DNA of 57,215 nucleotides, from positions 1 to 57,215 of IMG/VR virus record IMGVR_UViG_3300027791_000026, one strand, 5' to 3'. Both the position numbers and the translations under genes were made by a program. Positions 25,201 through 34,647 of the stretch are shown piece by piece (the stretch's first letter is position 1; the number at the start of each line of letters is the position of its first letter). The notes under the pieces were generated by a model that was not told the origin of the DNA, searched no databases, and saw nothing but the letters and a program-made list of their open reading frames with translations. Origin of the DNA: a virus.

Positions 25201-26973
25201 ATGGCAGATGGTTTAGATTTTTTTAATAAAGAGTTTGACTCAGTAAATAGAAATGATATTTTCTATACTGAAACTCACCCTATTTGCTCTAATAACTTTT
25301 TAGATTTTAATCAAGCATTAATTGATGTTATAAATGAAAAAAATATTACTTTAAGTGAACTAAGTGCTATACAAGGACCCGTAGTTACATTTGATGAGGT
25401 AGATGTAAATTTATTAGATAGATCAGATTATATTGACTATACGAAAGATGGGGAAAATAATTTAAAACTTCCTTTTGACAATGAATTAGTTGCTAATACT
25501 ATTGGAACTGATTTTTACTATCTATCAACTGATAGTCAATTTAATTCAGTATCTGGGGAGCTGTTTAAAGCAACTAATAAAGTTAATAATCTACTGAACA
25601 TTAATCACCCTACCACCTTATCTATTTCAACGTCTTCTCAAGTATTTGAAAGAGATATATCTTATTATTTTAGACCTACCGATTTTTCGGTATTAAAAAT
25701 GCAAGGTGAATTTGATTTCATACAAAAAGATAATTTAAAAGATAACAACGTTTACATGTTTCCTGACCCAGATAAATATGGAAGCGTTAGTTGGTTAGGT
25801 AAATCACCAAGACCTAGTCCTTTTGATTTTATTTTAAAGGAAGATATTTACAAAAATAAATCCTCTTCATTCGGTGTTAAAAATACAAAAAGTACAAATG
25901 TAAATCAAAATTTTTATTCATATGATACATTAGAACAAAAACGATATAAGCCAAATTATTTAAGTTCATTCCCAACAAAATATCCTGAAAAATTTAATAA
26001 TGGTATTATTGAAAATGTTAACTACGATATATATGGTAATGAATTTATCGAATACGTTAATACAAAAAGTGTTATTGAAAATAAAAATAATGATTCTTAT
26101 ATACAGGATAGAACTATTTTTACGGGTAGTAATACTATAGTAGATCAAGAAAATGTTGACGGTACTATACAAACAAAAAAAGATTTATTAACTAACAAAC
26201 TTTTGATTAAAAACGTTTTTACTTTTAATTTATCTTCAAATAAATTTCAACCTATTAGTGCCGCATTTGATAACGTATTTAAAAAATACAATTATGATCA
26301 AAAACTATACGATGAACTTAATAATTCTATAATTAATATAAATTTATATGAAGATGTTTTTTCTATTACTACACCATCTTATAATGTAATTGATAGTTAT
26401 GTATATAATGGTAAATTTATACAAGATGACTTTCACCCATTAATATTAGAATACGGTTCAGAAGATTCTTTCTTTAACAAAGTGTCTAATGATTATCTAG
26501 TAGGTAGTAAAATTTATAAAGTCGAGACATCTTTATTACCTCAAGCATCTGCAACCAACGATATTTTAATTTATGATATATACAACTATGATATAACTAC
26601 AAATAAAATAGATAAAGTATTAGATAAAAATACAAGGTCTAATAACGAAATAGTTTATGACAATTTTAATCTAGATTTACCAGTAAAACCAAAATATATT
26701 AAAAATATAAATATTACATATAGTTCTAAACTTGAAGTGTTTAATATTACCACACAGTTAAATGACCTTTGTGATAATTTTTATATAAACAGTGTATTAT
26801 ATAAAGTAATCGATGATGTATTTTATTTCTATGAAAATGACTTTTACCAACCAGATAATTTCTTTGCAACTACTAACTTTTATTTAACACAGGACTTTAC
26901 CGGTGCTTATACATTTGCATCCTTAAGCGGTACACCAACTCAAGACAAACCTAATGGAATTTTATATTTATAA
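25201..26973 (+). CDS. Large uncharacterised virion protein
   Basis: A 590-residue Asn/Asp/Tyr/Phe-rich protein of unknown family. Distinctive parts are NNVYMFPDPDKYGSVSWLGK (about 181-200) followed by SPRPSPFDFILKEDIYKNK, and a C-terminal beta stretch ending GAYTFASLSGTPTQDKPNGI. No enzyme motif, coiled coil or membrane helix is seen. It is followed, with a 1-nt TAATG overlap, by a 212-residue protein, so the two are translationally coupled and may form one complex. The late promoter supports a virion role. Confidence 0.58.
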   Translation: MADGLDFFNKEFDSVNRNDIFYTETHPICSNNFLDFNQALIDVINEKNITLSELSAIQGPVVTFDEVDVNLLDRSDYIDYTKDGENNLKLPFDNELVANTIGTDFYYLSTDSQFNSVSGELFKATNKVNNLLNINHPTTLSISTSSQVFERDISYYFRPTDFSVLKMQGEFDFIQKDNLKDNNVYMFPDPDKYGSVSWLGKSPRPSPFDFILKEDIYKNKSSSFGVKNTKSTNVNQNFYSYDTLEQKRYKPNYLSSFPTKYPEKFNNGIIENVNYDIYGNEFIEYVNTKSVIENKNNDSYIQDRTIFTGSNTIVDQENVDGTIQTKKDLLTNKLLIKNVFTFNLSSNKFQPISAAFDNVFKKYNYDQKLYDELNNSIININLYEDVFSITTPSYNVIDSYVYNGKFIQDDFHPLILEYGSEDSFFNKVSNDYLVGSKIYKVETSLLPQASATNDILIYDIYNYDITTNKIDKVLDKNTRSNNEIVYDNFNLDLPVKPKYIKNINITYSSKLEVFNITTQLNDLCDNFYINSVLYKVIDDVFYFYENDFYQPDNFFATTNFYLTQDFTGAYTFASLSGTPTQDKPNGILYL

Positions 26974-27611
26974 TGCAATTTAATAAAACAGTTAAACTAG
27001 AAGCTGATTACCCTTTTTCTGATAGTCAAACGTTAGTTAAAAACTTTTCTGTATCAGATATTACTACAGTAACTTTTGATATCAACGGCGTGGCTAAGTA
27101 TGAAGGTGCTGATTATAGTTTAGGTATTTTAAAAACCATTGCTTATTATGGTGATAATATAATAGAATTTATACCCAGTCAGTTAAATACTACAACCTTA
27201 GGATTTGAACCAGTAAGTTCATTTGACCATACATACCACGTCGCGACGGAGGATAATAAATTATTAGGTAAGGTTGAATTTTTATACAAAAATGGTAATA
27301 CAACTACTATATTCTTATCTGTATTTACTTCTCAAAGTAACAATATAGATTTAGAACTTTATACAGCTAATAACCAATCCTTTTTTAGTAACGGTGAAGT
27401 AAGAGAATTAATTAACTTTACTAATTATGAAAATAATTTATATAGTATGGCTTATACACCTACACCTCTTTACAAATATGATGATAGAACGGGTGATATA
27501 GAATTCTTTACCTTATCAGGATTTGAAGGCAATTTCCTTACCACTGAAAACGATATACCCATATTGTTGAAAGGATTTAGTTATAATGACCAACGAATAT
27601 CCGTAACTTAA
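26973..27611 (+). CDS. Uncharacterised late protein coupled to 25201 gene
   Basis: A 212-residue beta-rich protein. Residues about 1-105 are alternating strands (KTVKLEADYPFSDSQTLVKN; ITTVTFDINGVAKYEGADYS). The C-terminal half includes a propeller-blade-like SMAYTPTPLYKYDDRTGDIE followed by FFTLSGFEGNFL. The family is not recognised. The shared TAATG junction with the upstream gene implies co-translation. Its stop codon interlocks with the convergent oxygenase gene. Probably a small adhesin or tail accessory protein. Confidence 0.52.
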   Translation: MQFNKTVKLEADYPFSDSQTLVKNFSVSDITTVTFDINGVAKYEGADYSLGILKTIAYYGDNIIEFIPSQLNTTTLGFEPVSSFDHTYHVATEDNKLLGKVEFLYKNGNTTTIFLSVFTSQSNNIDLELYTANNQSFFSNGEVRELINFTNYENNLYSMAYTPTPLYKYDDRTGDIEFFTLSGFEGNFLTTENDIPILLKGFSYNDQRISVT

Positions 27612-28234
27612 ACTAATTTCACGTTAAAACAAATTGTAATTCTTAATTCCTCTGATTCATTCTTTTTTACCCTGTGGTAAGTTTCGCTTGTAAAAACAAT
27701 TAAATCATCTTGAACAACGTCTGGTGTAAATTCTTCATTAAAGTAATCTATATCTTTAAATTTAGCGTCTTTTTTAGTGTAATATCTATTTATTACTCTT
27801 CTATTATTACAAAATGTTACTGAGTTATGTAATTTAGGGTCAAATTTAAAAAAATGAATACATGAAAAATTTTCATTATTACCACCATTAGCATGTTGAT
27901 GTATAGAAGCTTCTTTACCTTTATCATAAGCAACATACCATATATCATCTATTTTTACTTCATGCTTTATATTTAAATTTTCTTTATTATAATCATTTAA
28001 ACATTTTTCATATATAGGTATTATTTTATCATAATTTATCTTTTTTAAACCTTCTAAATCAGTAGCTGGTTTTTTTTCATCGGTATTTACACCCCACCAG
28101 GTACAATTGCTATTTTTTAAATTGTAGTTATAAGATATATCACTAAGAATTTCATCCCGTATCAATTTAAAGTCGTCTTTTAAGTTTATCTTTAAGTAAA
28201 ATGGACTAAAAAAATTTATTTTTTTAAAGGGCAT
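27608..28234 (-). CDS. 2OG-Fe(II) oxygenase-like protein
   Basis: A 208-residue protein. The double-stranded beta-helix signature is visible in the second half: the first metal-binding cluster IHQHANGG (about 113-120), the strand SCIHFFKFDP (about 126-135), then DVVQDDLIVFTSETYHRVKK (about 174-193) with the distal His, and the closing Arg of EELRITICFNV that binds 2-oxoglutarate. The canonical HxD is replaced by an H-Q-H arrangement, as in some phage relatives. These enzymes hydroxylate proteins or small molecules using O2, Fe(II) and 2OG. It is the last gene of a leftward late operon with two fibre-associated genes, so hydroxylation of a virion protein is a fair guess. Confidence 0.75.
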   Translation of the reverse strand: MPFKKINFFSPFYLKINLKDDFKLIRDEILSDISYNYNLKNSNCTWWGVNTDEKKPATDLEGLKKINYDKIIPIYEKCLNDYNKENLNIKHEVKIDDIWYVAYDKGKEASIHQHANGGNNENFSCIHFFKFDPKLHNSVTFCNNRRVINRYYTKKDAKFKDIDYFNEEFTPDVVQDDLIVFTSETYHRVKKNESEELRITICFNVKLV

Positions 28235-28643
28235 TTAAGTTATCAAAATCATTTTGGGTAAATGATGTATCATATAAATCTTCAAAAAACGCAGAAGCTC
28301 CTTCATAATATGTAATTATTTCTTCTGCTGATAAGCTATTTTTAAATAAATTATATCTTTTATTTATGGTATTAAATCTTGTACCTAAATTACTTTCAAT
28401 AAGAGGTATATAGGTATTTTTCAATTCAGATCCTGATAAACTTAATATATTATTATTAGCGTCTTTAAATTCTATTTCACCATTAATATTTGATATCATT
28501 TTTAACTTTACTAATGAAGAATCATCAACATCAAAAGGAATACTATCGATTGTTATAGATGAATTTTCAAAAATAACTTTCAATTCACGCAAATTTTCGT
28601 AATCTAAATAAAGGGTTTCTATTAATTTAATATCTATATTCAT
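28224..28643 (-). CDS. Uncharacterised protein downstream of Cys-rich fibre
   Basis: A 139-residue acidic protein. The first 75 residues are beta-like (VIFENSSITIDSIPFDVDDS, then LVKLKMISNINGEIEFKD, NNNILSLSGSEL). The rest is helical (IESNLGTRFNTINKRYNLFK, then LSAEEIITYYEGASAFFEDL). A beta head with a helical C-terminus located just after a fibre gene resembles small fibre-assembly or chaperone proteins, but I do not recognise a named family. It overlaps the oxygenase start by 11 nt. Confidence 0.5.
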   Translation of the reverse strand: MNIDIKLIETLYLDYENLRELKVIFENSSITIDSIPFDVDDSSLVKLKMISNINGEIEFKDANNNILSLSGSELKNTYIPLIESNLGTRFNTINKRYNLFKNSLSAEEIITYYEGASAFFEDLYDTSFTQNDFDNLNAL

Positions 28644-28647
28644 TTTA

Positions 28648-29079
28648 TTAAAGGGCAGTAATGCTGTAGGTGGTTGACGATAAATTATTATATAAGGAAT
28701 TACTAAATTCTAATGTATATACACCGACTGTATCAGTTGTAAAGGTTAATATTCCATCATCGATCGATGGGGCACTTTCAATAATATTGCTATTATATTC
28801 TAATTCAAATTGTGTATTAACCGGTATCGATGAAAATGATATGCTATTTGATGAGCTTATTTCATAAGATAGGGTATTATATTGTATTGGTAAAGTTTGT
28901 AATTCTTTAATTTCTGAACTTGATAAAACAAAATAACTATTTCTTATATCTACCAGTGAGGTTCCTATATCATAAAATGATACTGTATCAGAACTATACA
29001 ATGAAATGTCTTCTTCATGTATAATTCTTAAGGCATTTATACTTCCATCGCTTATATTATATTCTATATATCTTTTCAT
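28648..29079 (-). CDS. Uncharacterised small beta-rich protein of fibre operon
   Basis: A 143-residue Ser/Thr/Tyr-rich protein. An N-terminal module (MKRYIEYNISDGSINALRII, then SYFVLSSSEIKELQTLPI) resembles the start of fibre-assembly-like phage proteins. The C-terminal half looks like an Ig-type sandwich (STPV-like strands IPVNTQFELEYNSNIIESAP, DDGILTFTTDTVGVYTLEFS). Function unknown. It is the first gene of a three-gene leftward unit that ends with the oxygenase. Confidence 0.5.
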   Translation of the reverse strand: MKRYIEYNISDGSINALRIIHEEDISLYSSDTVSFYDIGTSLVDIRNSYFVLSSSEIKELQTLPIQYNTLSYEISSSNSISFSSIPVNTQFELEYNSNIIESAPSIDDGILTFTTDTVGVYTLEFSNSLYNNLSSTTYSITAL

Positions 29080-29084
29080 TATTT

Positions 29085-29090
29085 TATTTA
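29085..29090 (-). promoter_or_regulatory. Late promoter box
   Basis: Minus-strand TAAATA, 5 nt (AAATA) before the ATG at 29079. It also spans the end of the fibre gene at 29088. Confidence 0.66.
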
Positions 29091-31097
29091 TCTCTTATTT
29101 TGTCTAACTTCAATAAACGGGTTAGTAACAGTTACTGTTTGAGTTGATGGTGAAATTGTTTGTACATTATTAATACACGAGAGAAGGCTATGTGTAGACG
29201 TAGTTATTACACCTCCGGTGGTGCTTCTACCATAAGTAAAACTCGCGGTGCATGCACTATTAGTAATAGTACCGTAGTTACGACAAAATTGCGCCTGTAA
29301 TTTATATGTAACACTACCGATACCTGGAGTGGTATCTAAAAAGGTATTAGTATTAGTCGCCGGTAATACAGTACCATTTCTTACCACACGTACTTGAGCT
29401 CCATATGTAAAAAGAGCCGAGTTCATACGGCACATGTTTGTACCATTTCTACCACTTGTATTGTCACATCTTACCGCTGTGGTTGCGCTTTTAGATAAAT
29501 CACCTGCATATCCAACCGATATTGTAGTCGGGCATCCTGCTGATACTACCGTTGCTGTAGCTAAATCTACATATGATCCAAGAGGAGTTAAAGAAGTCCT
29601 GCTCGTCAGGGATCCTACACTAAAAGTTTTATCATTTCCTTGCCCCACAGAACATGAACTAATTGCTTGACCATTTATTTGTAAAGTGTCAACTGAAAGG
29701 TCTTTAATACATGCACCGCACATTCTTACGCAGTTATCAATTACTGAAAAAGGTGATCCGCAATTGCTTCTAGTTTGATCAGCAAGTATAAAACAATCAG
29801 CTTGTATTATCATATCAGAACTACCACCACCTGAATTTAGGCAAAAACCTGAAACAATACCGCAAGTATTTAATTGAACACCATATTTAGCTTGTATTGA
29901 AGCTACACCATTTGAGGCTGCTGTTGCTAATGAACAAGCTTGTGTAATACTACCAGTACCGCTACCTTGAATAGTATTAACATTCGTCGTTAACGTTGAA
30001 ATACTATTTGCCTGCCCGGTAATACAACCATCAATACAGCTAATACAACTATCTAAAGTAGTGTTGTCAGTTTGTAGCTGTGTTATATTAGAGTTAGCAG
30101 TTGATGCTTGAGATTGAAGAGTAGCTATAGATGTACTTTGACTACCTACATCTAGATTAGTAATTTGGGTTTGTAAATTTGCTGTAAGAGTTTGTAAAGA
30201 AGTAACTTTTGAAGATTCAGTTGCAATAGATGACGCTAATGAGCTTATTACGCTAGAATTTGCTTTACCTGTTAAAGTCTCATTAATAGTTGTGATTTCA
30301 TTATTAATGCTAGTAACACTACTTGCAGCTCCGGTTGCCACTCCTTCAGTTGTAGTAATCCTACTTTCTAATGAATTGACACAAGTTGCAGTTGCTGTAG
30401 CATCAACTCTACCATCTAACTCTGATATACACCCATTTATAGTGCAAATACTAGTACCGTTATTACATATATCAGTCTCATTTTTACTTATTCTTTGATT
30501 TAAACAATCAACTGCTATAGCATTACCGCATACATCCAAAGCATTTATCTGACTTTGCATATCAACAATTTTATTAGATTCTGTTTCTACACAACTATCC
30601 AAAGAATTTACTTGACTAAGTAGATTATCTACAGTACTTGCTGATGCTTTTAAAAGGAGCTGACCGTTTATTGTATTAACGCATGAGCTTAAAGTTGTAA
30701 ACCTGGTCCTAACGTTATTAATTGCATTACCATTACTTTCGACCGTATTTCTTAATATATCTGTTTCGGATATACATGATCTTACATCTACACAACCACT
30801 TAAATCAGTTAAACAGCTATATATATTAGTTATATTACTTTGTAAATTGGTTATATCGGTATCATTGCATTCAATTGAAGCACATAATGAAACAGTATCT
30901 GTAATACATTGAGTTATTGTTGCACTTTGTTGTTCAACAATCGTTTCAAACTGATTCGTCCGGTTAGTTGTTTCCTCTAGGAAAGTACTGGCTTTTATCT
31001 TAAAAGTATTGTCATTTATTGATATTGGTATAAAACCATTTGGTACATCAGTAATGTCTTCTTTATTAATTAACTCTGAAATTGAAATACCTGCCAT
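29088..31097 (-). CDS. Cysteine-rich trimeric coiled-coil fibre
   Basis: A 669-residue protein. The N-terminal docking motif is ISISELINKEDITDVPNGFI (4-23) followed by PISINDNTFKIKASTF. A long shaft (about 45-395) has heptad-like hydrophobics and N-x-x-I/L repeats (NLQSNITNIYSCLTDLSG; VTSLQTLTANLQTQITNL). A tip domain (about 400-669) has NDKTFSVGSLTSRTSL and an immunoglobulin-like end. The composition is striking: I count about 32 Cys (nearly 5%) along shaft and tip, against two in the 799-residue sheath. This is a receptor-binding or structural fibre; Cys layers could bind metal or form disulfides after release (inference). Confidence 0.72.
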   Translation of the reverse strand: MAGISISELINKEDITDVPNGFIPISINDNTFKIKASTFLEETTNRTNQFETIVEQQSATITQCITDTVSLCASIECNDTDITNLQSNITNIYSCLTDLSGCVDVRSCISETDILRNTVESNGNAINNVRTRFTTLSSCVNTINGQLLLKASASTVDNLLSQVNSLDSCVETESNKIVDMQSQINALDVCGNAIAVDCLNQRISKNETDICNNGTSICTINGCISELDGRVDATATATCVNSLESRITTTEGVATGAASSVTSINNEITTINETLTGKANSSVISSLASSIATESSKVTSLQTLTANLQTQITNLDVGSQSTSIATLQSQASTANSNITQLQTDNTTLDSCISCIDGCITGQANSISTLTTNVNTIQGSGTGSITQACSLATAASNGVASIQAKYGVQLNTCGIVSGFCLNSGGGSSDMIIQADCFILADQTRSNCGSPFSVIDNCVRMCGACIKDLSVDTLQINGQAISSCSVGQGNDKTFSVGSLTSRTSLTPLGSYVDLATATVVSAGCPTTISVGYAGDLSKSATTAVRCDNTSGRNGTNMCRMNSALFTYGAQVRVVRNGTVLPATNTNTFLDTTPGIGSVTYKLQAQFCRNYGTITNSACTASFTYGRSTTGGVITTSTHSLLSCINNVQTISPSTQTVTVTNPFIEVRQNKR

Positions 31098-31102
31098 AAT
31101 TA

Positions 31103-31108
31103 TATTTA
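31103..31108 (-). promoter_or_regulatory. Late promoter box of Cys-rich fibre
   Basis: Minus-strand TAAATA, 5 nt (TAATT) before the ATG at 31097. An overlapping TAAATAAATA lies just upstream. Confidence 0.68.
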
Positions 31109-31127
31109 TTTAATCGATACTTTACAC

Positions 31128-31133
31128 TAAATA
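31128..31133 (+). promoter_or_regulatory. Late promoter box
   Basis: TAAATA, 6 nt (TTTTAA), ATG at 31140. It is divergent to the fibre promoter; the two ATGs are 42 bp apart. Confidence 0.7.
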
Positions 31134-31139
31134 TTTTAA

Positions 31140-34100
31140 ATGCCTATTAACAAGAAATCATTTAAAACCTTAGAGCCTATTTTCTTTGAAACTCCAGATA
31201 AAGATACTGAAATGGTTAAAGAAACTTTTTCCACGTCTCAAGGGTTAACTCTTAACAAATATAAATTATTTGAAAATTTAAACGATTTAAAAGTTAAAAA
31301 CTTTAGCGTCAATGTTCTTACCGATGAAGTCGATTATAATGATTTCTATAAATACGATTTAGGTAAAAACTTTCAATTTTTAGATTATAACACATCCATT
31401 GCATTTAACGCGTTAAATGATTTATCTGCTAGTTCATTCTTAAGTTTTGATAGATCTAAAAATTTTAATAGTTCACTAACAAATATAGATTTTTATGGTG
31501 GAGGGGATGATCAATCATTTGTATTAGATTTTATTGATGATAAATTATGCACTATAAAAGCTATAGATAATGGTATAATTAAATTTCTTACAGTTATGGA
31601 AGAAGAATCTAATGATATAAAATTTACATCTCTTACAAATAACTACATATCAACCAGTTCATTCATGTTTGAATATGATTTCGATAAAACTAATTTGTTT
31701 ATTACCCTATTTAAAACCTTAACAGGGGGAGGGTTTAAAGTATTAGCCCCGCTAAGTGGTTCTTTATCATTAGAAACCCCTACCAACTCTAGTGTAGATG
31801 CTGGAACAATAAAAATATCTGACCAACAAGCTACAATAACAAAAGATGATTTAAATAGTTTTATTTTTTATGATAAAGAACATAATATTAGTAACGAAAC
31901 TTTAAAAAATCAGAAAAATAATTACATTGGTTGGTACCCGTATGAAATTACAGCTTTGAGTGGAGATGTAAGTGAAGGTCAATCACAAAGATTTATAAAT
32001 GTTATAGATTTCATGAATCTTAGAAATCAAGTGTCTAATGATAATTTTGTGAACCCCGTATTACCGTTATCTGGTAACCAAGTCAGTCAAAAAAAATATA
32101 GCTCTCTTTTAAACGTCGATAATAAAGAATTTGAAAATGAAGAAATGTTATTAGGTTATAATTTCTTTACAAAAGAATATAACTTTTTACCAGATAAATA
32201 TACTAAATTTACTTTACCTGATAGTTTATTTCCGTATAGAAGATTGAATATAAATGATAGTAATTTATCAAAAGCTGGTGCTTATGCTGGAGATTCACCA
32301 TATTTTAGTGATAAAGTATTTAAACTTCTTGATGCTAATAAAAATAAAAATAAGGGGGCTGGTGATTTAGTTAATATTTTCTTACTAGAAGATAGAGGAT
32401 TTTTATTATTACAAAATGGGTTTAGACTGGGTAATGAAAATTATAATGACCCTGGAGATACTGATAATAATGGTTCTTTGCTTTGTTCGTGGTTAAGCGG
32501 CAATAGTTATGAAGAGGGCGTTTGGTTTGATAGATATTACAACCCACAAAAAGTATCATATTTGACAGCTATAACTGGAGTCGAAGAACAAGCGTTTGAA
32601 AAGCAATCACAAGCTAAAAGATATTTTAGACAGAATGGTATTGATTCAGCTTTTTACGATATAAAGAGTAATTTAGTTTTCGAACCAGAGGCTACTTATT
32701 ATTACCAAAGAATCGGTGAAAAATATATCAATAAAATTATAGACGGTATTGATGGTAAATTGATAAAAGATACATTTAATTTAAAACTATCAGGTCAAGA
32801 ATTATTAAATGAACCTGAATTAGTGTTTGATAAAAAAGCATACGATATTACAGATTTTGACCTACTCAATCTGAAAGACTTTAATATAAGTTTTGATCTA
32901 AAATTAGATACTTTAAAATCTTTAGACTCTTATCAAATATTTGGTAATTTATATCAAGATGGATTTGCATTGAAGAATAATTTTTATTTTACCCCATTCA
33001 TATTTATACCTCAAGGAAATAAATTAATAATATATGATAAGGATTTTAATGTATTAACTGAAAATACGTACCCTAGTATAAGCGCCATTAAAGATGTATT
33101 GTATTTAGAACAACATAATAATATAGTGATTGTCGGTAATGATAGAATTATTAAAACAAGCTTTACCGGGGAATTGTTAGATCAAAGATTATTAAATACA
33201 TCTATATTAGGTGATTCTACTATTAATTCAATTGTCAGTTCGTATGATAATAGATATTTTTATGATTATAATAAAGTATTATTTTTAACCAGAGGGGATG
33301 ATAAAATTAAAAGTTTAGATTTAAATAATTTATCTCTTTCAGCCACACTAAATAGCAGGTTATCTTCTGGTTCGTCGATAATTCAAAATGCTTCAGGTAA
33401 TTTTGTACCATTAACAGGGTTTAGAGGTAAATATTTAAACAATGATACAGGTGTATCTTTAACTGATAGAAATACTATTCTCTTTCAGAATATTGAGAAT
33501 TCTATAACGTTAGGTAATTTATCTACTAGTAGACATGTTTATGATATTAACACGTATGATGAAAAATTATATATTCAAAGTTTTACAACTAACCCTGCTA
33601 GCTCAGGTTTTATACATGTGTTTTCTTCAGAAAGAGAATTATTAAGTACTATTAATTTATCTACTTCAGCAGTGTCGGGGGCGAGTTTAGATTTTGTAAA
33701 TGATGATGGTAAAATAAAAATATTATCATTCGGTAAAAGTTCTAGCGGTAATTTAATTGTAGACAAAATCGATGTTGAAGACCCATATAACCTCGAAAAT
33801 ACAAGAACATATTCTTTACCCTTAACTACGAATAATATTAGTTTTGATAACGGGCAACACCCATCGTTTCATTTTAACCCAGTTAATTTTCAAAGCATAT
33901 ATTACAAATATAAAGATAGGCAAAACAAATTACATTTCGTTGTTAGTTTAGATACTTTTTTCGATTCAACTTTAAATAAAACTAAATGGAATACAGCTGG
34001 TTATACATATACTAATCCAAAAGACACATTAAGTGGGTGGGGTGCATCATTTTTAACCACCAGTATTAATAATTTAAAGAGTCAAGAATCTTTTATAGAA

Positions 34101-34646
34101 TTAAAAGATTTAAAACTTAATAATGATATGTCTTTTAATTTTAAATTAAATGATGGTTTAATTGAAGTATTCTTAAATGGTAATTTAGCTGGAACTGTAA
34201 AATTTACACCTAATAGATTAGCTCTTAATAGACTAATTTTTCCAGATATTTTTTATAATACACCTAATATTAAGAATAATCCAATTGATAAATTAATTAC
34301 TACAGATGAATACTATGGTAAGGGTGGTACTATTCGTAATTTTAAATTATATAATAATATACTAGAAGATAATTTTATAAACTTTTTACATTTAAAAGAT
34401 AAAAAAATAGATAATATTAATTTTGATATAACTACTGGTACAAGAAGTAATCTTGAAGAAATGAATAATATATATAACGTTAATTTACCTGGTATAAAAA
34501 ATAACAATGTAAAGATTTATGTTAAAAATGCTAATTTATCTAAAAATGATCAAGAAAAATTTCAAAAGTTTTTAAATAACAAATTAAAAAGAGTTTTACC
34601 TAGTAATATAGATACAATTAAGTATGACTTCGATATAAACATATAA
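31140..34646 (+). CDS. Giant virion adhesin with propeller and LamG-like modules
   Basis: A 1168-residue protein. After an Asn/Phe-rich N-terminal region (about 1-550) comes a LamG-like sandwich (FNISFDLKLDTLKSLDSYQI near 581-600), then blade-like repeats of a beta-propeller (KLIIYDKDFNVLTENTYPSI; NIVIVGNDRIIKTSFTGELL; DKIKSLDLNNLSLSATLNSR; GFIHVFSSERELLSTINLST). A second LamG-like region follows (MSFNFKLNDGLIEVFLNGNL near 1003-1022), then a Lys/Asn-rich end. Such modules bind glycans or proteins. It shares propeller style with the downstream gene, 1 nt away, so the two likely work together. Confidence 0.6.
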   Translation: MPINKKSFKTLEPIFFETPDKDTEMVKETFSTSQGLTLNKYKLFENLNDLKVKNFSVNVLTDEVDYNDFYKYDLGKNFQFLDYNTSIAFNALNDLSASSFLSFDRSKNFNSSLTNIDFYGGGDDQSFVLDFIDDKLCTIKAIDNGIIKFLTVMEEESNDIKFTSLTNNYISTSSFMFEYDFDKTNLFITLFKTLTGGGFKVLAPLSGSLSLETPTNSSVDAGTIKISDQQATITKDDLNSFIFYDKEHNISNETLKNQKNNYIGWYPYEITALSGDVSEGQSQRFINVIDFMNLRNQVSNDNFVNPVLPLSGNQVSQKKYSSLLNVDNKEFENEEMLLGYNFFTKEYNFLPDKYTKFTLPDSLFPYRRLNINDSNLSKAGAYAGDSPYFSDKVFKLLDANKNKNKGAGDLVNIFLLEDRGFLLLQNGFRLGNENYNDPGDTDNNGSLLCSWLSGNSYEEGVWFDRYYNPQKVSYLTAITGVEEQAFEKQSQAKRYFRQNGIDSAFYDIKSNLVFEPEATYYYQRIGEKYINKIIDGIDGKLIKDTFNLKLSGQELLNEPELVFDKKAYDITDFDLLNLKDFNISFDLKLDTLKSLDSYQIFGNLYQDGFALKNNFYFTPFIFIPQGNKLIIYDKDFNVLTENTYPSISAIKDVLYLEQHNNIVIVGNDRIIKTSFTGELLDQRLLNTSILGDSTINSIVSSYDNRYFYDYNKVLFLTRGDDKIKSLDLNNLSLSATLNSRLSSGSSIIQNASGNFVPLTGFRGKYLNNDTGVSLTDRNTILFQNIENSITLGNLSTSRHVYDINTYDEKLYIQSFTTNPASSGFIHVFSSERELLSTINLSTSAVSGASLDFVNDDGKIKILSFGKSSSGNLIVDKIDVEDPYNLENTRTYSLPLTTNNISFDNGQHPSFHFNPVNFQSIYYKYKDRQNKLHFVVSLDTFFDSTLNKTKWNTAGYTYTNPKDTLSGWGASFLTTSINNLKSQESFIELKDLKLNNDMSFNFKLNDGLIEVFLNGNLAGTVKFTPNRLALNRLIFPDIFYNTPNIKNNPIDKLITTDEYYGKGGTIRNFKLYNNILEDNFINFLHLKDKKIDNINFDITTGTRSNLEEMNNIYNVNLPGIKNNNVKIYVKNANLSKNDQEKFQKFLNNKLKRVLPSNIDTIKYDFDINI

Positions 34647-34647
34647 A

